NCBI RefSeq assembly: GCF_018343525.1
Contig: NZ_JAGYPH010000003.1
Location: forward strand, 373,486-437,485
DNA length: 64,000 nucleotides
Reading direction: 5' to 3'
Source: Lederbergia citrea
GTDB lineage: Bacteria > Bacillota > Bacilli > Bacillales > Bacillaceae_C
Shown here: one piece after another, positions 35,943-43,819 of the stretch
Numbering within the stretch: position 1 is the stretch's first letter
Layout of the letters: each line of letters begins with the position of its first letter
Made by a program: the position numbers and the translations under genes
The notes under the pieces: generated by a model
Told to the model about the DNA's origin: nothing
What the model saw: the letters and a program-made list of their open reading frames with translations, nothing else
The model's database searches: none

Positions 35943-37352
35943 ATGATTATACATGTGGTGAGTAGTGGAGAAACTTTGCGGAGCATTGCAAGCCGATTTG
36001 GCAGCACGGTCCAGCAAATTACAGCTGCAAATGAATTGCCGAATCCAGATCGTTTATTAATTGGGCAGGCGCTTGTGATCCCGATCGCTGCAACCCATCA
36101 TACAGTAAGACGCGGTGAAACGCTTTGGCAAATCGCACAAAGATATGGTATTTCTTTCGAAGCAATTGTTCAGGCAAATCATCTTACAAATACGGCGATG
36201 ATCAATGTTGGGACAATTCTCATCATCCCCCCTCGCACCCACACAGTCCAGGCAGGTGAAACTTTGCAGGAAATTGCCCAGCGTTACGGAACAACCGCCC
36301 GGGAGATTATCAAAATGAATCGAATTCAGCAACCGAATGCAATAGGTGTTGGCACAGTATTAATCATTCCATTTCCAAAACCGCCTGCTGATGTGAATGC
36401 ATACATTATTAATATGGGTGCTGAAGGTGGAAAAGAAATCCGGGATGTTGGCGAGCATTTGACGTATATGTCACCATTTGGTTATAGAATGCTTGAAGAC
36501 GGTGGATTAGGAACCATTCAAGATGCCGAGGCCATTCAAGCTTCAATACAAAATCAAGTAGTTCCTATTATGTGCATTACGAATTTCACGTTTAAGGATC
36601 CGGGTACAAAATTAGCACATACCATCCTTTCAAGCCCAGAACTGCAGGAAAAGCTGCTTACAAATGTAATTAATACGATGAAAGCAAAAGGTTACCGTGG
36701 TTTAAATATCGATTTCGAAAATGTACGGCAAACAGATCGGGAACTGTACAATCAATTTTTACAGCGGGCGGTCAACCGACTGCATCCACTCGGGTATTTT
36801 GTTTCAACCGCACTCGCGCCGAAAACGAGCGGTGAACAGAAAGGGCTTTTATATGAGGCACATGATTACGCGGCACATGGGAGAATTGTCGACTTCGTTG
36901 TCTTAATGACATACGAATGGGGTTACCGGTTTGGCCCGCCGCAAGCGATCTCACCGCTCAATTTGATGAGGCAAGTGATCGATTACGCCGTTACCGTCAT
37001 TCCACGAAATAAGATTTTCATGGGCTTCCAGCTTTATGCCCGTGACTGGGTGCTGCCACATGTTCAAGGACAAGAAGCAGAAACGTTTGACATGCAGGAG
37101 GCAGTCAGGCGCGCATCAAAATATGGAGTCGCCATTCAATATAACCAAACAGCTCAAACGCCATTTTTCCGCTATACAGATGAACAGGGCCGCCAACATG
37201 AAGTTTGGTTTGAAGACGCCCGCAGCGCCCAAGCCAAATTTGATTTAGTAAAAGACTATGGATTGCGTGGCGTCAGCTATTGGGTGCTAGGCTACCCTTT
37301 CCCGCAAAATTGGCTGCTGCTTGAAGATAACTTCCGTGTGAGAAAAATATAA
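35943..37352 (+). CDS. LysM(x3)-GH18 spore peptidoglycan N-acetylglucosaminidase, YaaH/SleL-like
   Basis: A 469-aa protein with three LysM modules (about residues 2-46, 50-95 and 98-142, each ending in an I(V/I)IP element) and a C-terminal GH18 domain. The catalytic strand reads YRGLNIDFENV (Asp and Glu), with YEAHDYAAHGRIVDFVVLMTYEWGY and FEDARSAQAKF as in B. subtilis YaaH. There is no signal peptide, as usual for these coat or cortex-located spore enzymes, which cut cortex muropeptides in germination. YaaH normally has two LysM modules, so a third is notable. ATG 35943 follows GGAGAGG; the frame open from 35919 has no ribosome binding site. Confidence 0.93.
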   Translation: MIIHVVSSGETLRSIASRFGSTVQQITAANELPNPDRLLIGQALVIPIAATHHTVRRGETLWQIAQRYGISFEAIVQANHLTNTAMINVGTILIIPPRTHTVQAGETLQEIAQRYGTTAREIIKMNRIQQPNAIGVGTVLIIPFPKPPADVNAYIINMGAEGGKEIRDVGEHLTYMSPFGYRMLEDGGLGTIQDAEAIQASIQNQVVPIMCITNFTFKDPGTKLAHTILSSPELQEKLLTNVINTMKAKGYRGLNIDFENVRQTDRELYNQFLQRAVNRLHPLGYFVSTALAPKTSGEQKGLLYEAHDYAAHGRIVDFVVLMTYEWGYRFGPPQAISPLNLMRQVIDYAVTVIPRNKIFMGFQLYARDWVLPHVQGQEAETFDMQEAVRRASKYGVAIQYNQTAQTPFFRYTDEQGRQHEVWFEDARSAQAKFDLVKDYGLRGVSYWVLGYPFPQNWLLLEDNFRVRKI

Positions 37353-37355
37353 CGA

Positions 37356-37381
37356 AAGGGGTCAGCCTAGACTGACCCCTT
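37356..37381. terminator. Bidirectional hairpin between the YaaH-like gene and ktrB
   Basis: A perfect stem AAGGGGTCAG (37356-37365) / CTGACCCCTT (37372-37381) with a 6-nt loop sits between two convergent stops, 3 and 5 bp away. T-runs are short on both sides. Confidence 0.7.
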
Positions 37382-37386
37382 AACAG

Positions 37387-38706
37387 TTATCCAATTAACA
37401 CATCCTCTTGCGGATAGCGGACCTTACATTGATCCGGCTTTGCCAAAGAAAAAGCTAATGTTAATGGACCAATCTTCCCCAGAAACATCATGAAAATAAT
37501 GACGCCTTTTCCAACAGTGCTCAAATAAGCGGTAATCCCCATTGATAAGCCCACCGTTCCGAAAGCGGATACAACTTCATACATCAATTGCATGAAAGGC
37601 AAATCCTCTGTAACATTCAATATGAATAAAGCAAAAAATATAAATAGTAAACTAATGATCGTGACTGCGAGTGCTTTGTATATATGGGCGTGGTTAATCG
37701 TCCTATTTAAATAGGTGACCTCTTTTTTCCCTTTTAAAAAAGTTGCTACAGCTAATAAAATAATGAGGAACGTAGTCAACTTAATCCCGCCCCCAGTCGA
37801 TGCACTCCCTGCACCAACAAACATGAGAAGCAGCATATATAAAACAGTTGAATTTTCCAATCCCGCGATATCAATCGTATTAAAGCCCGCCGTCCTCGTA
37901 GTTATGGCTTGAAAATATGATGCCCACCATTTATCAGCTGTATCTAACCCTCCCATTGTATGTGGATTTTGGAACTCTAGTAAAAAAATAATGAGCATTG
38001 AAACAATATTTACAAACAAAGTTCCAAAGATCATTAATTTTGAATGCAAAGACAAATACTTCAATTTCTTTGAGGACCAAAGATCGGATATCACTGTAAA
38101 ACCAATACCGCCAATAATAATCAAACTCGTTATGACGAGATTTACAACTGGACTGCCTACATAGCGGGATAAATTATCCGGCCATAAGGCGAATCCTGCA
38201 TTGTTAAACGCGGAAATAGAGTGAAAAAAACTAAAGTAAATCCCTTTACCAAAGCCATACTCTGGAACCCATTTTAAGCATAATATGATGACTGCGATTC
38301 CTTCAATTGCAAATGAAAAAACAAATAAATTGCGGACAAGTTTAATCACGCCGCCAATTGAAATTTGGTTTAATGCATGCTGCATAACCACTCTTTGTTT
38401 CAAGCCAATTTTTTTCCGAAGCATAATAAAAATCAGCACGGAAAAGGACATGATACCTAGGCCGCCCACTTGAATAAGGATCATGATGATGATTTGCCCA
38501 AATGTTGTAAATGTCCCACTGGCGTCGACTGTATTAAGTCCTGTAACGGTTACGGCGGATGTGACAGTAAACAATGCATCTATCCACGATATTGTAGTTA
38601 TCGATGCGATAGGCAGCTTTAATAGTAGAGTTCCTAGAGTAATAAAACTAAAAAATACAAGAATTAATAATCGCGATGGACTAATATGCATCGTTTTTTT
38701 GAACAT
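37387..38706 (-). CDS. ktrB: KtrB-type potassium uptake channel subunit (TrkH family)
   Basis: A 439-aa membrane protein with four pore repeats; the selectivity-loop glycines can be seen in SAVTVTGLNTVD, SAFNNAGFALW, TRTAGFNTID and SAFGTVGLSMG. It conducts K+ (with Na+) and is gated by KtrA, encoded just upstream. The third of three consecutive ATGs (38706) has the best spacing (7 nt) to GGAG; the first overlaps the ktrA stop. Whether it is the KtrB or KtrD paralogue cannot be told, but pairing with a ktrA gene favours KtrB. Confidence 0.93.
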   Translation of the reverse strand: MFKKTMHISPSRLLILVFFSFITLGTLLLKLPIASITTISWIDALFTVTSAVTVTGLNTVDASGTFTTFGQIIIMILIQVGGLGIMSFSVLIFIMLRKKIGLKQRVVMQHALNQISIGGVIKLVRNLFVFSFAIEGIAVIILCLKWVPEYGFGKGIYFSFFHSISAFNNAGFALWPDNLSRYVGSPVVNLVITSLIIIGGIGFTVISDLWSSKKLKYLSLHSKLMIFGTLFVNIVSMLIIFLLEFQNPHTMGGLDTADKWWASYFQAITTRTAGFNTIDIAGLENSTVLYMLLLMFVGAGSASTGGGIKLTTFLIILLAVATFLKGKKEVTYLNRTINHAHIYKALAVTIISLLFIFFALFILNVTEDLPFMQLMYEVVSAFGTVGLSMGITAYLSTVGKGVIIFMMFLGKIGPLTLAFSLAKPDQCKVRYPQEDVLIG

Positions 38707-38708
38707 CA

Positions 38709-39365
38709 TCATACTCCGTCTTCTTCGAATCTATGAATATGCTCGTTTCTTCCCATTACAATTAACATATCTCCTTCCAGAACCATTTCATCAACACCAG
38801 GAGCGACGATCAAATTTTTCCTTCTTTGGATACCGATGATTATACATCCGTACTTTGCACGAACATCCAACTGCATAATCGTTTTATGATTTAACTTTGA
38901 TGTAGCGATAATTTCCACAATACTATGTTCTTTAGACAACTCGATATAATCAATAATCTTTTCCGAAGTGACCTTATTAGCAATTTTTATCGCCATATCA
39001 CGTTCAGGATGGATCACCCTATCGGCTCCAATTTTCTCAAGCACTTTTTGGTGATAAACATTGGTCGCTTTTACCCAAACTTCTTTAACTCCTAGTTCTT
39101 TCAATAATAGTGTCGTGAGTACACTTTCTTCAATATTGCCACCAAAAGATACGATGACGTGGTCGATGTTGCGAATCCCCAATTGTACTAAGGCGTGCTC
39201 ATCAATTCCGTTGATCTGCGCTGTAAATGTTGCAAATTTACTATACTTTTCAACGCGTTCCTCATTTTTATCAATCGCCAAAACTTCCACACCTAAACGA
39301 CTGAATTCCTCTACCAAATTACCGCCGAAACGGCCCAAACCAATCACTGCAAATTGCTTTTTCAC
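38709..39365 (-). CDS. ktrA: KtrA-type potassium uptake regulatory subunit (RCK domains)
   Basis: A 218-aa protein with RCK_N (FAVIGLGRFGGNLVEEFSRLGVEVLAID, Rossmann GxGxxG and acidic end for nucleotide) and RCK_C (from about residue 135, ending GDMLIVMGRNEHI). KtrA rings bind ATP/ADP and c-di-AMP and gate KtrB. GTG 39365 is 8 nt after GGAGG. It forms a two-gene operon with ktrB. In Bacillus ktrA leaders often contain a ydaO/c-di-AMP riboswitch; none is visible here, as a large interspersed repeat occupies the leader region. Confidence 0.95.
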   Translation of the reverse strand: MKKQFAVIGLGRFGGNLVEEFSRLGVEVLAIDKNEERVEKYSKFATFTAQINGIDEHALVQLGIRNIDHVIVSFGGNIEESVLTTLLLKELGVKEVWVKATNVYHQKVLEKIGADRVIHPERDMAIKIANKVTSEKIIDYIELSKEHSIVEIIATSKLNHKTIMQLDVRAKYGCIIIGIQRRKNLIVAPGVDEMVLEGDMLIVMGRNEHIHRFEEDGV

Positions 39366-39477
39366 GATGACTTCCTCCTTTGTTTGGACCCTTACTCTAC
39401 AAAGATTTATGGAATAAACCTACTCCTATCATCGCTAGTTGTCAAACACTTTTTTCTCCCTCGATTCGACACAAACA

Positions 39478-39653
39478 AAAGCGAAAGCGCCTTGATAGCC
39501 CCGACAAGCAAATGTTCTGAGGCAAAAAAAGTCCGATCTTGACTTTTATTGCCTCAGGTTATTTAGGAACATCGGCTAAGAGCGCCGCGTCCTGCGGCAA
39601 CGCCGATGGACCCGCTTCCGTGCGGGCCTCGAGGGGCTAGGCGCTGGAGCTGG
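39478..39653. repeat. Interspersed palindromic Bacillus-type repeat (about 175 bp)
   Basis: The element runs from GCGAAAGCGCCTTGATAGCCCC to GGGGCTAGGCGCTGGAGC, whose ends are complementary. Its centre holds a 17-bp stem, CTGAGGCAAAAAAAGTC (39517-39533) and GACTTTTATTGCCTCAG (39541-39557), with one mismatch; a GC-rich hairpin region follows. I recall closely similar dispersed repeats in many Bacillus genomes. It is non-coding and of high GC compared with its surroundings. Confidence 0.8.
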
Positions 39654-39741
39654 AAGACTACTAACTTTTTTGCAACTTATCCATACAGTGTTATTTTATA
39701 GTTCCCTTAAAAAATAAGAACAAATGAATAGTTACTTACTT

Positions 39742-39788
39742 TTGACAAGTGGTAATCTTTACGTTACAATTATCTTGAATTCGAGATA
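39742..39788 (+). promoter_or_regulatory. Sigma-A promoter with MhqR-type operator for mhqO-mhqD
   Basis: TTGACA (39742-39747), 17-bp spacer, TACAAT (39765-39770), followed at once by the palindrome TATCTTGAATTCGAGATA (39771-39788). This is a one-base variant of the MhqR operator of B. subtilis (TATCTCGAATTCGAGATA). MhqR is a quinone-sensing MarR-type repressor; a bound dimer at +1 would block initiation. The MhqR gene is not in the window. Confidence 0.88.
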
Positions 39789-39836
39789 TATTTTCTCCAA
39801 AGTATGGGAATATACACCTTATAGGAGGTTTTTCAT

Positions 39837-40805
39837 ATGGAATTAAAAGGTATACACCATGTTTCCGCAATGACAGCAAATGCTGCATTAAACTTAGATT
39901 TTTATACAAAAGTAATGGGTCTCCGTCTCGTTAAGAAAACAGTGAACCAGGATGACACATCTGTCTACCATCTTTTTTATGGGGACGAAAGAGGTAATCC
40001 GGGTACGGAACTCACATTTTTTGAAATCCCGAATGCTGGACCGAATCATGAAGGCGTCAGCAGTATCTCCGCCCTTTCGCTTCGTGTAGCAAATGATGAA
40101 GCACTCGCCTTTTGGAAAAAGCGTTTTGAAGAACTAGGAATCGATCATGAGGAAATCACTGAGCGAGCTAATCGTGCAACATTAGCATTTACGGATCCAG
40201 AAGGCCAACGCCTCATTCTTGTTTCTGATGAAAATAATGAAGGTGTTGCTTCAGGGACGCCTTGGGAAAAGAGCCCGGTGCCACAAAATCACAGTGTCAC
40301 AGGATTAGGACCAGTGAAACTAACAGTACGTATGGCAGAGCCAACTGCCGCAGTATTGACTGAGTTGATGGGATTCCGTCTAAAAGGACAGTATCCAAAC
40401 CATGTAGCTGGACAACCTGATATTGTCGTTTATGAAACGGGCGAAGGCGGCAGTGGAGCAGAAATCCACCTGGAAGAAAGAAACGATCTTCCACCAGAAC
40501 GTTTAGGGCGCGGCGGAGTACACCATGTTGCATTCCGTGTTGAAAATGACGAAGAACTGCGCAATTGGATCGACCATATTCGTAACGCGAGATTCCCGAA
40601 TTCGGGATTCGTTGACCGCTTCTACTTCCGTTCATTATATTTCAGGGAACCAAATGGAATTCTTTTTGAACTTGCGACTGATGGACCAGGTTTTGATACG
40701 GATGAACATATTGATCACTTGGGTGAATCACTTGCACTCCCTCCGTTCCTCGAGCCGCAGCGTGATGAAATTGAAGCACATTTAAAACCTTTACAAACAA
40801 AATAA
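39837..40805 (+). CDS. mhqO: Ring-cleaving dioxygenase, MhqO/MhqA-like (VOC family)
   Basis: A 322-aa two-module vicinal-oxygen-chelate protein. The modules start at GIHHVSAMTANA and at GLGPVKLTVRMAEP; metal ligands are the His of IHHVS, the His pair of GGVHHVAFRV and the Glu in GILFELATDG. Proteins of this type are induced by quinones and catechols and are thought to open hydroquinone or catechol adducts. The gene is preceded by AGGAGG and the MhqR operator and followed 15 bp later by mhqD. Confidence 0.92.
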   Translation: MELKGIHHVSAMTANAALNLDFYTKVMGLRLVKKTVNQDDTSVYHLFYGDERGNPGTELTFFEIPNAGPNHEGVSSISALSLRVANDEALAFWKKRFEELGIDHEEITERANRATLAFTDPEGQRLILVSDENNEGVASGTPWEKSPVPQNHSVTGLGPVKLTVRMAEPTAAVLTELMGFRLKGQYPNHVAGQPDIVVYETGEGGSGAEIHLEERNDLPPERLGRGGVHHVAFRVENDEELRNWIDHIRNARFPNSGFVDRFYFRSLYFREPNGILFELATDGPGFDTDEHIDHLGESLALPPFLEPQRDEIEAHLKPLQTK

Positions 40806-40820
40806 TTGGAGGTCATTTGA

Positions 40821-41429
40821 GTGAAGCATATTTTTCAACAGGGGCAAGATCCTAACGCCCCTACCCTGCTTCTTTTGCACGGTACAGGTGGAACAGAACA
40901 GGATTTATTGGGGATTGGAAAAATGATATCGGAAGGCTCCTCTCTCTTAAGTGTGAGAGGGAATGTTTTGGAGAATGGAATGCCCCGCTTTTTCCGCAGG
41001 CTTGCAGAAGGTGTGTTTGATGAAGAAGATTTGATCTTTCGCACTGAAGAATTAAAACAATTTTTAGATGACAGCGCCCAAGAATATCAGTTTGATAGAA
41101 ATAACGTTATCGCCGTTGGCTACTCAAACGGAGCAAATATTGCAGGCAGCTTATTGTTTCATTTTCAAGACAGCTTGAAAGGTGCAATACTATTTCACCC
41201 TATGGTGCCAAGACGTGGGATAGACCTGCCGGATTTATCAGACATTAACGTATTTATCGGTGCTGGAAAAAACGATCCCCTTTGCCCGCCGGAAGAATCG
41301 GAAGAGCTTACCGAAATTTTGCAAACGGCTGGTGCAGACGTGCAAATTCATTGGGAAAACCACGGTCATCAATTGACAATTGGAGAAGTTGAAAAGTCTG
41401 CAGAGTGGTTTAAAAAGTTGTCCAAATAG
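40821..41429 (+). CDS. mhqD: Carboxylesterase/phospholipase-like hydrolase MhqD
   Basis: A 202-aa alpha/beta hydrolase: oxyanion segment LLLHGTGGTEQD, nucleophile GYSNGAN, acid in GAGKNDPLCP and His in WENHGHQLTIGE. In B. subtilis mhqNOD this enzyme acts with the dioxygenase in quinone resistance. GTG 40821 is 8 nt after GGAGG. Here the azoreductase/nitroreductase partner MhqN is absent from the operon. A terminator lies 11 bp downstream. Confidence 0.9.
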   Translation: MKHIFQQGQDPNAPTLLLLHGTGGTEQDLLGIGKMISEGSSLLSVRGNVLENGMPRFFRRLAEGVFDEEDLIFRTEELKQFLDDSAQEYQFDRNNVIAVGYSNGANIAGSLLFHFQDSLKGAILFHPMVPRRGIDLPDLSDINVFIGAGKNDPLCPPEESEELTEILQTAGADVQIHWENHGHQLTIGEVEKSAEWFKKLSK

Positions 41430-41439
41430 GTTTGTTATG

Positions 41440-41463
41440 GCCGCTGCATTTAGCGGCTTTTTT
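41440..41463 (+). terminator. Intrinsic terminator after mhqD
   Basis: GCCGCT (41440-41445) pairs with AGCGGC (41452-41457), followed by TTTTTT. Confidence 0.88.
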
Positions 41464-41532
41464 CATTTGATTGTAATAAGTAAACCTCCCCCTCAATACA
41501 TATGAGTAAACAAGTTATAGGTGGGGATATAT

Positions 41533-42240
41533 GTGGAGGTCAGTTTACTATCTATTTTATTTTTGGGATTTGTTCTTGGAATTAAGCACGCAATTGAGCC
41601 GGACCATGTAATCGCTGTTTCTACAATCGCCAGCCAAAGTAAAAAATTATCTCGTGCCTCTTTAGCTGGGGTATTTTGGGGAATTGGGCATACAGCAACA
41701 TTATTTATCGTCGGGATCATTCTCATTCTTATGAAGGATGAAATACCTCTGAAGTGGGAGTTATCACTAGAATTTATAGTAGGGATCATGCTCGTTTATC
41801 TTGGCATAACAACGATCATTTCTTTTAAAAATATCCATCGGCATAAGCATGATGAGGTACCGCATCACTATTTGCATTCCCATAAACATAGTGGGCGGCA
41901 TGAACATCAACATAAAAAGAAGGTATCCTATACGAAATCCTTATTAATTGGCTTAGTTCATGGTTTGGCGGGAAGCGGTGCAATGGTTCTATTAACGATG
42001 AGTACTGTAAAAACGGTGTGGGAAGGTGCTATTTATATCGTCGTGTTCGGGATGGGAACCGTTGTTGGGATGCTATTCTTTACAACCATTATTGGGATAC
42101 CATTTGCGCTAAGCGCTAAAAAACGCAGTCTAAATAGACCACTTGCCCAATTGACCGGAATTATCAGTACCGTATTCGGGATTTATTATATGTACACTCT
42201 AGGGATAACGGAAGGATTATTCAAACTCTGGATTAATTAA
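41533..42240 (+). CDS. Nickel/cobalt-type transporter (UreH/NicO-like) with His-rich loop
   Basis: A 235-aa membrane protein with about six segments. The first helix contains GIKHAIEPDHVIAVST, a variant of the HxxxxDH metal signature of nickel/cobalt permeases, and the third reads LAGVFWGIGHTATLF. A histidine-rich cytoplasmic loop (about residues 95-130, with repeated HKH and HEHQH) fits metal binding; GLVHGLAGSGAM follows. Probably imports or exports Ni or Co. No urease or hydrogenase genes are near. GTG 41533 is chosen by spacing to AGGTGGGG; GTG 41521 is upstream of that site. Confidence 0.83.
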   Translation: MEVSLLSILFLGFVLGIKHAIEPDHVIAVSTIASQSKKLSRASLAGVFWGIGHTATLFIVGIILILMKDEIPLKWELSLEFIVGIMLVYLGITTIISFKNIHRHKHDEVPHHYLHSHKHSGRHEHQHKKKVSYTKSLLIGLVHGLAGSGAMVLLTMSTVKTVWEGAIYIVVFGMGTVVGMLFFTTIIGIPFALSAKKRSLNRPLAQLTGIISTVFGIYYMYTLGITEGLFKLWIN

Positions 42241-42376
42241 TCCTCTGCCTCGTATCTAAAAACAGGAGCTATAATATACCCCAATGATACAAGTTCGAAA
42301 AATGATCGGAATTAATAAGCTTGTTGGTGGTCTGTACACAATATTGTTACAACCGCATTGGATAAATAATTTATTG

Positions 42377-42417
42377 ACATGCAGTGCCGCTACAAGTAGG
42401 CGTTGCATGTTTTTTTA
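42377..42417 (+). terminator. Intrinsic terminator downstream of the metal permease
   Basis: ACATGCA (42377-42383) pairs with TGCATGT (42404-42410), followed by seven T. The gap 42241-42513 otherwise shows no convincing gene. Confidence 0.8.
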
Positions 42418-42513
42418 TACATTGATACTCGCAAGTCCGTAGCTATCATGAATGAAATATCAGTGTCATATATATCAAATAGCTGGAACCGCTTATAACC
42501 ATGGGGGTGAAAT

Positions 42514-43773
42514 ATGTTTATTTACGTTGTGAAGTCAGGTGATTCTGTTTTTTCCATTGCGAATAAATATCGGATTCCAATGAATAGCGTACGGATCATC
42601 AATGGTTTACAAACGGATCAATTGGTGCCAGGTCAGGATTTACTGATTCCTTCAACCGTATATATTGTTCAACCTGGCGATTCACTTTATAAAATTGCCC
42701 AAATGGCTTTAGTTCCCATAGAAACCATTCGTCTTTTCAATGGTCTTCATACAGATGTATTAATGATCGGTATGAGTTTGTACTTGCCCCCAAGAAAAAA
42801 GGATTTGGTTGAAACTTTCAGTTATTTAGTGCCCTCAACACCAGAAAAAAACCGGGTCAATGTTCAAACTTTCGCTTCACTAAATTCGTATTTCGGTGTA
42901 TTTGAATACCATATTCTTGAAGACGGAAATTTAAGTTCTTTAAATGATCAAAATCTCGTTACATTAATAAGAGCAAATGGGGTAGCACCTATTGCCGTCA
43001 TAACCAATTTAACTGCAAGTGGGTTTAGCTCTGAATTAACAAAACGAATTTTAAATAACCCGATTTTAAGACAGAAAGTCATTGATAATATTTACAATTT
43101 GGTTAAAAGTAAAAAATACGCTGGAGTTAATATTGATTTTGAGCGGGTCCGTGAAAGTGAAAGAGATTTATACAGCGGTTTTTTACACGCGATCAGAAAT
43201 CGTTTAAGACCAGAAGGCTTTTCTACATCCGCAGCTGTTCCAGCCAAAACGGATGATCAAATTCCGTGGCTAAAAGGATATGATTATGGGGGAATTGGAG
43301 CAGCAGTTGATTTTGTATTTATCATGGCCTATGACTGGCATGAAGCAAGCAGTCCCCCCGGCCCTGTCGCTCCAATTATTGAAGTAAGGAAAACGATCGA
43401 GTATGCGCTTCGGTTTATGGGCAGGAATAAAATAATTCTTGGTGTTGCCCGTTATGGATACGACTGGACCATGTCTAATGGAAAGGTTGTTAGCGCTCGG
43501 GCCCATTCCATATCTGATTCAATCAATATTGCCATGAGATATCGGGTTCCTATTCAGTATTCCATTCAATACCAGCAGCCGTATTTTTCCTATCGCGATG
43601 AAACCGGAAATTACCATATTGTCTGGTTCGAGGATATAAAGGCCCGGGCTAAAAAATATCAACTGGTATTCGACTATCAGTTAAGAGGTGTAGGCGCATG
43701 GCAACTAGCATTGCAGTTCCCTCAATCCGACAATTTAATAAATGAGTATTTTCGCAAAAAGACGGTGATTTAA
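42514..43773 (+). CDS. LysM(x2)-GH18 spore enzyme, YdhD-like
   Basis: A 419-aa protein with two LysM modules (residues 2-46 and 49-93) and a GH18 domain. Motifs FEYHILEDGNLSSLND, the catalytic YAGVNIDFERV, PAKTDDQIPWLKGYDYGGIGAAVDFVFIMAYDWH and WFEDIKARAKK agree with B. subtilis YdhD. No signal peptide. Predicted spore cortex N-acetylglucosaminidase or related muramyl hydrolase. It is monocistronic, preceded by GGGGGTGA. It is a distant paralogue of the YaaH-like gene at 35943. Confidence 0.92.
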   Translation: MFIYVVKSGDSVFSIANKYRIPMNSVRIINGLQTDQLVPGQDLLIPSTVYIVQPGDSLYKIAQMALVPIETIRLFNGLHTDVLMIGMSLYLPPRKKDLVETFSYLVPSTPEKNRVNVQTFASLNSYFGVFEYHILEDGNLSSLNDQNLVTLIRANGVAPIAVITNLTASGFSSELTKRILNNPILRQKVIDNIYNLVKSKKYAGVNIDFERVRESERDLYSGFLHAIRNRLRPEGFSTSAAVPAKTDDQIPWLKGYDYGGIGAAVDFVFIMAYDWHEASSPPGPVAPIIEVRKTIEYALRFMGRNKIILGVARYGYDWTMSNGKVVSARAHSISDSINIAMRYRVPIQYSIQYQQPYFSYRDETGNYHIVWFEDIKARAKKYQLVFDYQLRGVGAWQLALQFPQSDNLINEYFRKKTVI

Positions 43774-43819
43774 ATTTATTTCATCGTCTCTTTCCTTTCG
43801 TAGTTTAGATTGACAGATT

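Noticed and set aside
39366-39480. c-di-AMP riboswitch upstream of ktrA
   Set aside because: No ydaO landmarks were found in the short leader; the interspersed repeat starts about 110 bp upstream.
42290-42420. Small ATG frame between the metal permease and the YdhD-like gene
   Set aside because: It crosses the terminator at 42377-42417, has no ribosome binding site and its composition is not protein-like.
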